Notes under the pieces: generated by a model
Told to the model about the DNA's origin: nothing
The model's input: the letters and a program-made list of their open reading frames with translations, nothing else
Database searches by the model: none
Origin: Bacillota bacterium
Lineage (GTDB): Bacteria; Bacillota; Clostridia; Christensenellales; Aristaeellaceae
NCBI GenBank assembly: GCA_023436585.1
Contig: JAEZIN010000006.1
Span: 1-64,000, forward strand
DNA: 64,000 nucleotides
Direction of reading: 5' to 3'
Translations under genes and position numbers: made by a program
Part shown: positions 25,812 through 33,163 of the stretch, piece after piece
Layout of the letters: each line of letters opens with the position of its first letter
Position numbering within the stretch: position 1 is the first letter of the stretch

Positions 25812-26505
25812 GTGATTCCTCCCTGGATCTGCGCTGGCGCTCCGCCTGGGGCGCGCGCAGATAGTATGGCATGAGCGTCAAATAATCTACCGATTGATCT
25901 TTATATTGGTCCGCCAGCACCGCAACGCTTAATGGACGCAGGAACCTTGTGTGCACCGGGGCGAAAAGCGCTTTTTCCTGAAGATATGCCCGGATCATTT
26001 CCATATGGACAGGCACGCCGTCTCCCACAAACAAAAAGGGACCGTCCAGGGCCGAAAGCTTTTCAATATATTCCGGCAGCTTCATCGCTTCGTCCGCCAT
26101 CAGCCGCGTGGGCGGAAGGCCTGCCTTGAACGCCGCACCGTACACCTGGCCCGCCCTTGCATCCTGTATGGGGCAGACAATACCCTCGAAAAACGGAACG
26201 CCTAATGCCAATGCTTCCAGCGCATTGATGCCGACGCATGGCCTGCCTGCCCCGTGGGCCAAGCCTTTTACGGTGCTGACGCCGATGCGGACGCCTGTAA
26301 AGGAACCGGGGCCTGTGGTCACCGCGAACAGATCAATGTCCGCTATTGTGAGGCCCGATCGTAAGAAGCTTTCCTCCACCATGGGCATCAGGCTTGCCGA
26401 ATGGGTGAATTGGTTGACTGCCATGCCTTCATAGGCGGCCTCGCCGTTTATCAGTATCGCTACTCCGGCCACTGGGCCGGTGGTATCCAGCGCCAATATG
26501 TTCAT
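25801..26505 (-). CDS. tsaB: tRNA threonylcarbamoyladenosine biosynthesis protein TsaB
   Basis: A 234-residue ASKHA-fold protein that scaffolds TsaD in the t6A37 tRNA-modification complex. Visible: ILALDTTGPVAGVAIL at the N-terminus and the signature TTGPGSFTGVRIG. Start overlaps the tsaE stop (ATGA) with GGGAAGG upstream. The catalytic partner TsaD is not in the window. Confidence 0.95.
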   Translation of the reverse strand: MNILALDTTGPVAGVAILINGEAAYEGMAVNQFTHSASLMPMVEESFLRSGLTIADIDLFAVTTGPGSFTGVRIGVSTVKGLAHGAGRPCVGINALEALALGVPFFEGIVCPIQDARAGQVYGAAFKAGLPPTRLMADEAMKLPEYIEKLSALDGPFLFVGDGVPVHMEMIRAYLQEKALFAPVHTRFLRPLSVAVLADQYKDQSVDYLTLMPYYLRAPQAERQRRSREESHGA

Positions 26506-26963
26506 GCTTTGATATCCTTCCCAAGAGATGCGTTCGTATAGCCTCCCATGGGAGTGATTTCGATGACGCGTTCGTTTTCCCCTGCGCCATAGGCTAGGGA
26601 AATCTGCAAATAAGACTCCGGTAGCATATGCGGCGCCTTATCCGGCCATTCCACCACCGATACGCCTCTGCCTGAAAGATACTCCTCCGCGCCGATTTCA
26701 TACAGTTCTTCCGGATGGATGATCCTGTACCAGTCAAAATGGTACAGGGGAAGCCTGCCCGAATCGTACGCCTGCAAAATGGTGAAGGTGGGGCTGGCGA
26801 TGGGGCCATCGATGTAAAGCCCCCTGGCGATGCCGCGGGTCAGTTCGCTCTTGCCCGCGCCCATTTCGCCTCTAAGCACCAAAACGTCCCCCGGGCGGAG
26901 GAGCCTTGAAAGCTCCTCGCCCAGGGAACGTGTTTCTTGGGGGGAATGAGTTGTGTAAATCAA
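26502..26963 (-). CDS. tsaE: tRNA threonylcarbamoyladenosine biosynthesis ATPase TsaE
   Basis: A 153-residue P-loop ATPase that resets the TsaB-TsaD complex in t6A synthesis. Walker A is GEMGAGKSE; also present are SPTFTILQAY and the conserved YHFDWYRI. I choose the TTG at 26963 because AGGGAG lies 7 bases upstream and the product then starts MIYTTHSPQET, like relatives. The ATG at 26981 overlaps the ribU stop (TAATG) and could be used by re-initiation, adding six residues. Confidence 0.93.
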   Translation of the reverse strand: MIYTTHSPQETRSLGEELSRLLRPGDVLVLRGEMGAGKSELTRGIARGLYIDGPIASPTFTILQAYDSGRLPLYHFDWYRIIHPEELYEIGAEEYLSGRGVSVVEWPDKAPHMLPESYLQISLAYGAGENERVIEITPMGGYTNASLGKDIKA

Positions 26964-26980
26964 AGGATCACTCCCTGGCA

Positions 26981-27574
26981 TTAGCTGCGGACGCCGCGTC
27001 CGTGAAGCATGGGGGACAGATGCCTGTACAGCATGTAGGTCAGTAAACTGATGGATACGCCCTTGATCAGATTAAACGGAGCTGTAGCGAGGAACAGCAT
27101 TTTTTCCAAACTATCGATGAACGGCGGGAACATACCAAGAATCATTTCATTGGTAAATCCCATTGTTTTTGTGTAGAATGGGACGAGCAGATAAGCATTA
27201 ACCAGCACTCCGGAAACAATCAGGGCGACTGTTCCTGCGATCATTCCGATAAGGGCATGCTTCCGATCTTTGTTTCTTTGGTAAATCAGAACAGCGGGGA
27301 GCATAAGCGCTGTGCCAAAGATCAGATCCGCGAGTTCTCCTACGCCCATGCTTTCAGTATGCAAAAGGCCTGTCAGGCTCTTCAGGAGCAGAATGATGAA
27401 TCCCGCCAGCGGCCCCATGGAGAAACCGCCCAAGAGTACAGGCAAGTTACTGAAATCGAGTTTGTAGAATCCAATGATCGTAATCTCCGGCTGAAAAAAC
27501 AGTACGGAAGAAACAGCCGCCAGCAGGGCGATACGGGTCATCCTTTGGGTGGTGAAATACGCCTTGGGTTTCAT
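26981..27574 (-). CDS. ribU: Riboflavin ECF transporter S component
   Basis: A 197-residue membrane protein with about six spans, the substrate-binding S component of an energy-coupling factor importer; the shared EcfAA'T module must be encoded elsewhere. Family features: RIALLAAVSSVLFF, the PVLLGGFSMGPLAGFI loop and an Asn/Lys-rich middle. Riboflavin specificity follows from the FMN riboswitch directly upstream. The ATG at 27574 follows AGGAGG. tsaE-tsaB-rimI follow in the same transcript. Confidence 0.92.
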   Translation of the reverse strand: MKPKAYFTTQRMTRIALLAAVSSVLFFQPEITIIGFYKLDFSNLPVLLGGFSMGPLAGFIILLLKSLTGLLHTESMGVGELADLIFGTALMLPAVLIYQRNKDRKHALIGMIAGTVALIVSGVLVNAYLLVPFYTKTMGFTNEMILGMFPPFIDSLEKMLFLATAPFNLIKGVSISLLTYMLYRHLSPMLHGRGVRS

Positions 27575-27598
27575 CGCAATGCCTCCTAAAATATGCAC

Positions 27599-27626
27599 GC
27601 CCCTGAAGCAAAAGCTGTTCAGGGGC
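27599..27626 (-). promoter_or_regulatory. Hairpin between FMN aptamer and ribU (expression platform candidate)
   Basis: A perfect 9-bp inverted repeat (GCCCCTGAA / TTCAGGGGC) sits between the aptamer and the SD at 27587-27582. It lacks a long T-run, having only GTGCATATTTT after it, so it could be a weak terminator or part of a translational switch. Confidence 0.5.
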
Positions 27627-27644
27627 TAAAAACATACTTTGCAA

Positions 27645-27771
27645 AGTTCTTCTACCATCCAGACTTTAACTGTCGGCTCTGGAATTTCACCAGATCGGCC
27701 ATACACTTGCGTGTACGGTTCGCGGGCTGTACCGCCGGTAGGGATTTTCACCCTGCCCCGAAGAAGCTTCA
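27645..27771 (-). ncRNA. FMN riboswitch (RFN element)
   Basis: The minus strand carries the RFN conserved blocks in order: TTCGGGGCAGGGTGAAAATCC, CCTACCGGCGGT, AGCCCGCGA, GGCCGATCTGGTGAAATTCC, GAGCCGACAGTTAAAGTC and GGATGGTAGAAGAA. It binds flavin mononucleotide and lowers downstream expression when FMN is ample. The promoter 30 bases upstream and ribU downstream complete the arrangement. Confidence 0.97.
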
Positions 27772-27800
27772 AGTGCTATGCGATTGTGGAATACGCGGGT

Positions 27801-27829
27801 ATGATAGCACGGCGGAACCTGTTTGTCAA
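27801..27829 (-). promoter_or_regulatory. Promoter of the FMN-riboswitch/ribU operon
   Basis: TTGACA (27829-27824), 17-nt spacer, TATCAT (27806-27801) on the minus strand, starting transcription just ahead of the RFN element. Confidence 0.85.
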
Positions 27830-27870
27830 CAGTTTCACAGCACTGTGTGCAATTCTTTATTTTGCCTTTT

Positions 27871-29157
27871 TCACTCCAGCCCGTCCATCCGCGCGGCGCC
27901 TTCGGGACGGATGTCCAGTTGATGGCAGCAATGGGCGCCGAACACGGCCTCCATGGATTCCGTGAAGGAATTTACCTGCGCAAGCGGCACAAAGTTCAGC
28001 GTGGTGCCTGCAAACCCGCCGCCGTGCACGCGCCAGGCGCCGCTATGGCCAAGCTGGCTTTCCGCCAATGCCAGGGCCAGGGAAAGCTGCTGCTCGTTGG
28101 GCCTGGCGTATACATTTTGCAGGTACATGAAGCTGGACCGCCCGGAGGCGACAACATCCCGGAAGAATGCCTGCAAATCATCCCGCTCCAGGGCCGCGGT
28201 CTGCTCGGCCACGCGGCTGTTTTCCTGGAAGAAATGCATGGCCCGAAGCACCGCCCTGTCGGACGTCTTCTGGCGTACGGATGAAAGCTCCTGGAAAAGC
28301 TGCTCCGGCCGCACACGGCGCAAAACATCCTCCCCAAAGCAGGCGGCTACCTGTTTCATTTCCTGGGGGATGGTGGCGTAATCCGCCGTCAGGTCGTCGT
28401 GGCTGCCACCGGTGCTGACCACCACCAGCGCATATCCCTTGGCGGCAAAGTCATAGGCCAGGGGCTTGATGTCCGGCTCGTCCTTCTTGAAATCGATGGC
28501 TACCAGGCCGCCCACGGAGCTGGCCATCTGATCCATCAGGCCGCTGGGCTTGCCGAAATAATGGTTCTCGGCATACTGCGCGATTTTGGCCCGCTCAGGC
28601 GCGGTAATTTGAAAATTCCCATACAGGCTGTCCAATATGGCGCAAAGCAAGACCTCAAAGGCGGCGGAGGAGCTTAGGCCGCTGCCGGAGAGCACGTTGG
28701 ATGTAACGGCTGCGTCAAAGCCGCCGATGGGGTAGCCAAGCTCCTTCATCCGTGCCGCGACGCCCCTTACCAGGGCGGCGGTTTTGCCTTCCTCGGCGGG
28801 AACGGGCGCAAGCTCCTCCAAAGATACTTCCACCGGGGGATAACCTTCGCTGCAAAGGTGCACGGTAAGGTCGTCCCTGCGGGAAACGGCCGCCACCGTA
28901 TCCAGGTTCACGGCCGCCGCCAGCACCCTGCCCCTGTTGTGGTCTGTATGGTTGCCCGAAAGCTCCGTGCGGCCCGGCGCGCTGATCAATTGCACCTCGC
29001 CGGTTACATTAAATAATTCCTCGTGTTTTTTTAACAGCCGGATATACCTGCCCGTCTGGGCCACCAGCATTCCATCCCTGCGCCCGTACAGGTGGGTCAG
29101 CCTCTGCATTACCCAGGGGGTTTTTAAAGCCCGGATCATATTGGCGTACTGGCTCAT
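27871..29157 (-). CDS. galK: Galactokinase
   Basis: A 428-residue GHMP kinase phosphorylating galactose at C1. The galactokinase signature GRTELSGNHTDHN and the ATP-binding LSGSGLSSSAAFE are intact; GGGFAGTTLNFV is the third GHMP motif. About 40 residues longer at the N-terminus than E. coli GalK, with an Arg/Lys-rich helical lead-in. SD GGAGGGAG. It follows the solute-binding protein gene by 33 bases; no galT or galE is present in this window. Confidence 0.94.
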   Translation of the reverse strand: MSQYANMIRALKTPWVMQRLTHLYGRRDGMLVAQTGRYIRLLKKHEELFNVTGEVQLISAPGRTELSGNHTDHNRGRVLAAAVNLDTVAAVSRRDDLTVHLCSEGYPPVEVSLEELAPVPAEEGKTAALVRGVAARMKELGYPIGGFDAAVTSNVLSGSGLSSSAAFEVLLCAILDSLYGNFQITAPERAKIAQYAENHYFGKPSGLMDQMASSVGGLVAIDFKKDEPDIKPLAYDFAAKGYALVVVSTGGSHDDLTADYATIPQEMKQVAACFGEDVLRRVRPEQLFQELSSVRQKTSDRAVLRAMHFFQENSRVAEQTAALERDDLQAFFRDVVASGRSSFMYLQNVYARPNEQQLSLALALAESQLGHSGAWRVHGGGFAGTTLNFVPLAQVNSFTESMEAVFGAHCCHQLDIRPEGAARMDGLE

Positions 29158-29190
29158 AGCGTAATTGCTCCCTCCATCTTCCTGCGTGCT

Positions 29191-30711
29191 TTACCGGGCC
29201 TGTTCCTCCAGCACCTGCTGCCAGAAGGCAACGAAGGTCTCAAGACCCATATCCTTCAGCGTGGTCAGGTAATTCTGCCAGCTTTCATCCGTCAGCGGCA
29301 CTTCCCCGATGACAAAGCGGGCCAGGCTTTCATCCACATAGCGCCCGATTTCCATCTGCATGGGTCCTATTGTCTTTTGCTGTTCTTCCGTAAGGGTAAC
29401 AAGGGGGAAGGGCAGCGTTGCCGTCTGGCCAAAGTCGTTCAGGGAGCGGAGCAGCCGGGCGGCTTTCTCGTCTTCCAGCTTCAATTGAAAGTCCACCGGG
29501 CTGTACATGGGAAACAAATCGCTGTTGCGGAGCGTAGCGGCCTGTACAACGTTCTGAATCTGCTCGGGGGAAGGAATCCAGCGCCAGGTCCCGTTTTCAT
29601 TGAAGGTATACTCCACGCCTTCCTGGCCGATCAGTGCCAGCTTTCCGCCTTCTTCTCCGTACATGTAGTCCACCCACTGAAGAAGCGCCGCCGGATCCTT
29701 GCACGCGCTGGTAATGGCAAAGGTGCCCCGGATCACCGGGCCTAAAATATTGCGGTATACCTGCCTGCCCTCGAATTGAAGCGGAGGCAGAACGGCATAC
29801 TCGTCCCCGTGAGCGTTTGGCAGGAAAGTGGTTGGCGTGGGGCCAAAGAAGATGCCGTACGTTATGGCGGCCTTTTCGTCCGTCACCTTGCGCAGCGCAT
29901 CCGCCGAACGGAAGCCGTCCCTGTCAATCAGCCCGGCGTTGTAAAGCTCAGTGACCCAGGCGATAAACTCACGGTACTTATTAGAAGCGGGCATGAACTG
30001 TACCTTGCCGGCATCATCGGTATAGATGTTATAGTCATTGGCGGTAAGACCAAAGGTATGGGCAAGGAACTTCAGATCCCAGGGACCCAGGAAGGTGAGG
30101 GGAATTTCATCCGCCCGGCCGTTCATGTTGGGGTCGCCTGTCTTGAAAGCTTCCAGGACAGCGATAAGCGAAGCGGCGTCCGTCGGCGCGGCAAGCTTCA
30201 GCCGCTCCAGCCACGCCTGATTGATCCACATCACATTTTGGCCGCGCAGCGGATCAATGGCGGGCAGGGCTGCGATGGCCCCGTTTGGCAGGGTGATGGT
30301 CTTGCGCCAGTCCGGATTTGCCTCCAAAATGGCATACAGGTTTGGCGCGTTTTCCTTCAGCAGGGGATTTAAGTCAATCAGCTTGCCGCTTTCAAAATAA
30401 GCAAGCGTCTCGTTGGGCGTAAGCTCCGCCCCGAACAAACCATCCGGCAGCTCGTCCCCCGCAAAAAGCCTGGATTTTTCTGCCGTCCAGGCCGCGTACT
30501 CGGTAAACTGGCGAAACTCAATGGATATGCCTGTCATTTCTTCCCTGCGCTGAAAGAACAGGTTGCCGTTCATATCCTGCTGTGTATCTTCCCCCGCAAA
30601 CCCGGCGAGGATAAAGGTTTTGCCTCCCTCAGGGGCTTGTTCGGAAAGCGCCGGGAGGAAGGCAGCTAAAATGGCACACGCCAGCAAGAGGCTTATAAGC
30701 GGTTTGCGCAA
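29191..30711 (-). CDS. Extracellular solute-binding protein (family 1-like)
   Basis: A 506-residue exported protein with a Sec signal peptide (RKPLISLLLACAILAAFLPA, ending near ALSEQ) and the fold pattern of large ABC sugar/oligosaccharide-binding proteins. Visible are NPLLKENAPNLYAILEAN, a GDPNMNGRADEIPLTFLG calcium-loop-like stretch, and KDPAALLQWVDYMYGEEGG. The start is the TTG at 30711, with AAAGGAGG upstream; in-frame sequence beyond it is not protein-like. No permease or ATPase genes are adjacent. Co-oriented with galK, so a role in galactoside uptake is plausible but unproven. Confidence 0.82.
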   Translation of the reverse strand: MRKPLISLLLACAILAAFLPALSEQAPEGGKTFILAGFAGEDTQQDMNGNLFFQRREEMTGISIEFRQFTEYAAWTAEKSRLFAGDELPDGLFGAELTPNETLAYFESGKLIDLNPLLKENAPNLYAILEANPDWRKTITLPNGAIAALPAIDPLRGQNVMWINQAWLERLKLAAPTDAASLIAVLEAFKTGDPNMNGRADEIPLTFLGPWDLKFLAHTFGLTANDYNIYTDDAGKVQFMPASNKYREFIAWVTELYNAGLIDRDGFRSADALRKVTDEKAAITYGIFFGPTPTTFLPNAHGDEYAVLPPLQFEGRQVYRNILGPVIRGTFAITSACKDPAALLQWVDYMYGEEGGKLALIGQEGVEYTFNENGTWRWIPSPEQIQNVVQAATLRNSDLFPMYSPVDFQLKLEDEKAARLLRSLNDFGQTATLPFPLVTLTEEQQKTIGPMQMEIGRYVDESLARFVIGEVPLTDESWQNYLTTLKDMGLETFVAFWQQVLEEQAR

Positions 30712-30815
30712 CGGTAGGTCCTCCTTTGCACCCGTGATTTGGCCATTTTTCATTATAGCGCATCGGACAAGGTTTGAATAGCCCAAAGTTAGCCGTGCGT
30801 AAGGGTTTGGGATGC

Positions 30816-30845
30816 TTGCGCACCGGGCGATGGATGGGGTATAAT
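30816..30845 (+). promoter_or_regulatory. Promoter of the M50 protease-scpAB operon
   Basis: TTGCGC (30816-30821), 18-nt spacer, TATAAT (30840-30845), 50 bases upstream of the protease start codon. Confidence 0.65.
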
Positions 30846-30895
30846 GGAACATACGGCGCGACAGTGCCAATACCGCATGAAATGAGGCCGGGTCC

Positions 30896-31693
30896 GTGAA
30901 TTTTTTGAGCCGTCTGGAAAGTTGGTTTAGCTGGCTGCAAACCGATCCTTTGCAGTTCTTCATTTACCTGTTATACTTGGTGGCTTGCGTGCTGCTGGCG
31001 CTGACGCTGCATGAGGTGGCCCATGGCTATGTTGCCTGGCGCTGCGGCGATCCTACCGCAAAAATGCTGGGGAGGCTGTCCCTGAATCCTATGAAGCATT
31101 TGGATCCCTTTGGGACCATCTGCCTGTTTCTGCTGGGCTTCGGCTGGGCCAAGCCCGTGCCTGTAAATCCGAGGAATTTCAGTAATTTCCGCAGGGATGA
31201 TTTTTTGGTGTCTGTGGCGGGGATTGCTACAAATCTGACCTTGTTCATTGTATCCACGGCGCTGGCTGTAGGCATCAACGGCCTTTTGTGGCGGCCTGAA
31301 TTCATTGGGGAATTGGGGGCCAAAGCGTTGCTTTCCTCCGATGGGCCGGGGTTTGGGATCCTGGTTTTGGGGAAGGGGAATTCTTTCGAGGTGTTTATGA
31401 AAACACCCTGGTTGCAATACGTGCAGCGGTTCCTTTTACTTTTCTCTTCCATTAATCTCGGCCTGGGCATATTCAATCTGCTGCCCATTCCGCCGCTGGA
31501 TGGGTTTCACATCGTAAACGATCTCTTGCTCCGTGGAAAGCTTTATATGAACCGCCAGTTTTTCCAGGGGTCGCAGATTGTACTGATGGTACTGGTTTTT
31601 TCTGGTATTCTGTCTGGCATTATGTCTGCGGTGAGGGGCGCCATCGAAAGCGGTGTGCTCAACGTATTCCTCCGCCTGGCCGGCGCAGCCTGA
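30896..31693 (+). CDS. Site-2 protease family (M50) intramembrane metalloprotease
   Basis: A 265-residue protein with about five to six spans. The zinc motif HEVAHG (HExxH) lies in the first third, after YLLYLVACVLLALTL, and the third ligand is in LLPIPPLDGFHI (NxxPxxxxDG type). It lacks a PDZ domain, so it belongs to the short YwhC-like group rather than RseP/SpoIVFB. Its substrate is unknown. GTG start with GAGG upstream. This gene often precedes scpAB in Clostridia, as here. Confidence 0.9.
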   Translation: MNFLSRLESWFSWLQTDPLQFFIYLLYLVACVLLALTLHEVAHGYVAWRCGDPTAKMLGRLSLNPMKHLDPFGTICLFLLGFGWAKPVPVNPRNFSNFRRDDFLVSVAGIATNLTLFIVSTALAVGINGLLWRPEFIGELGAKALLSSDGPGFGILVLGKGNSFEVFMKTPWLQYVQRFLLLFSSINLGLGIFNLLPIPPLDGFHIVNDLLLRGKLYMNRQFFQGSQIVLMVLVFSGILSGIMSAVRGAIESGVLNVFLRLAGAA

Positions 31694-31703
31694 GGCGGCA
31701 AAT

Positions 31704-32441
31704 ATGCCACAACACATTCATTTGAAGCAGTTTGACGGGCCGCTGGATTTGCTGCTATTTTTAATCAGCAAGGCCAAGGTGGACATCCGGGATATATTCG
31801 TATCGGAGATCACCGAGCAGTACATCGCTTCCGTCAGCGGCGCGGAAGATATCGATATGGACGACGCCAGTGAGTTTTTGAACATGGCCGCGACACTGCT
31901 GGAAATCAAGAGCCGAGCGCTCTTGCCCAAGCCGCCCAAGACGGAAGAGGAAGAAAGCCCGGAGGAGGCGCTGATCCGCCGCCTGGAGGAGTACAAGCGC
32001 TTCAAGGAAACGGCACAAAACCTGCAGGATTTTGAGAAGGCGGCCGCCGCCATGTATGAAAAGCTGCCGGAGGAATACCCGCTTCCGCCCCCATCCTTTG
32101 AGCTGACGGGGCTTACGCTTCAGGGGCTGATGGAGGCGCTGTCAAGGGTCCTGGCCCGCAAACCGGAGGAGCCGGAGGAAGCGGTTTTCATCAACAGAGA
32201 GATACGCAGGGATTCCTTCACCATCGAAGCATGCATGGGCCATATTATGAAACGCCTGCGCCGTGGGCCTATGACCTTCGAGCTTTTATTCAGCGAAGCA
32301 CCCAGCCGGGAAGAGGTGGTGACCCTGTTCCTTGCGCTGCTGGAGATACTGCGGCTGAACAGGGCCTACGTGGAGCAAAGCGGTACCTTTGGAGAGATCA
32401 CCTTGTATCCGGGGAGGAGAAAGGACATTGCAGCCCAATGA
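31704..32441 (+). CDS. scpA: Segregation and condensation protein A
   Basis: A 245-residue kleisin subunit of the SMC-ScpAB chromosome condensin. N-terminal FDGPLDLLLFLISKAKVDI and SEFLNMAATLLEIKSRALLP are the family hallmarks; the C-terminal winged helix binds the SMC head. The ATG at 31704 is 10 bases past the protease stop, with GAGGCGG upstream. Confidence 0.96.
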   Translation: MPQHIHLKQFDGPLDLLLFLISKAKVDIRDIFVSEITEQYIASVSGAEDIDMDDASEFLNMAATLLEIKSRALLPKPPKTEEEESPEEALIRRLEEYKRFKETAQNLQDFEKAAAAMYEKLPEEYPLPPPSFELTGLTLQGLMEALSRVLARKPEEPEEAVFINREIRRDSFTIEACMGHIMKRLRRGPMTFELLFSEAPSREEVVTLFLALLEILRLNRAYVEQSGTFGEITLYPGRRKDIAAQ

Positions 32442-32970
32442 ATTAATGGCCGTGATCGAGGCCATTTTGTTTGTCGCGGGGGAGCCGGTGCTATTGAATG
32501 ATCTTCAAAAAGCGCTGGATTTGAGCCCGCTGGAGTTGAGCATGGCGGTGGACGCCTTGGAGAGCGATTATGATTTCAACCGCCGGGGCATCCGCCTCAA
32601 GCGGTTCGGCGAGCATATCCAGTTGGCCACGCGGGCCGAATACGCCCCTTATGTGGAAAAGCTGCTGCAGCCGGTGCAAAAGCAGTCCCTGTCCCAGGCC
32701 GCCATGGAAACGCTGGCTGTGGTGGCCTACCGCCAGCCCGTCACAAAGGCCGAGGTGGAAGCCATCCGCGGCGTCAAATGCGACTATTCCGTTCAATCCC
32801 TGGCCCATAAGGGACTCATTTGCGAGGTGGGGAGGAAGGAAGCGCTGGGCCGGCCTATCCTGTATGGCACGACAGATGCCTTCCTTGGGCATTTTGGCAT
32901 AGCCACTTTGAATGACCTGCCAAGGCTGCCCGAAAAGCAGCCTGCGGCGGAGGAACCGCTCGTTCCCTGA
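32428..32970 (+). CDS. scpB: Segregation and condensation protein B
   Basis: A 180-residue protein of two winged-helix domains that dimerises on ScpA. AVIEAILFVAGEPV opens the family core and ETLAVVAYRQPVTKAEVE is diagnostic. I choose the TTG at 32428 (GGAGGAG upstream), giving the usual N-terminus and a 14-base overlap with scpA; the ATG at 32446 is an alternative. The operon ends at the terminator at 33027. Confidence 0.95.
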   Translation: MQPNELMAVIEAILFVAGEPVLLNDLQKALDLSPLELSMAVDALESDYDFNRRGIRLKRFGEHIQLATRAEYAPYVEKLLQPVQKQSLSQAAMETLAVVAYRQPVTKAEVEAIRGVKCDYSVQSLAHKGLICEVGRKEALGRPILYGTTDAFLGHFGIATLNDLPRLPEKQPAAEEPLVP

Positions 32971-33026
32971 CGCGGCGCCATGTAATCGCTGTGAAAGGAT
33001 ATTGTTTTTTTATATAGTGAAGAAGG

Positions 33027-33060
33027 GATTCTCCATATCATGGAGAATCTTTTCTTTTAA
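33027..33060 (+). terminator. Terminator of the scpAB operon
   Basis: A perfect 9-bp stem GATTCTCCA / TGGAGAATC with a TATCA loop, followed by TTTTCTTTT. Confidence 0.9.
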
Positions 33061-33163
33061 ATGGTTAATTACGGCAATTGTATCATAGAATAACGCAGCA
33101 GAGCGGAACAAGGCGGCAGGGCGTATGCCTGCATATAAAAAATCGCATAAGGGGTGGTGTTTG

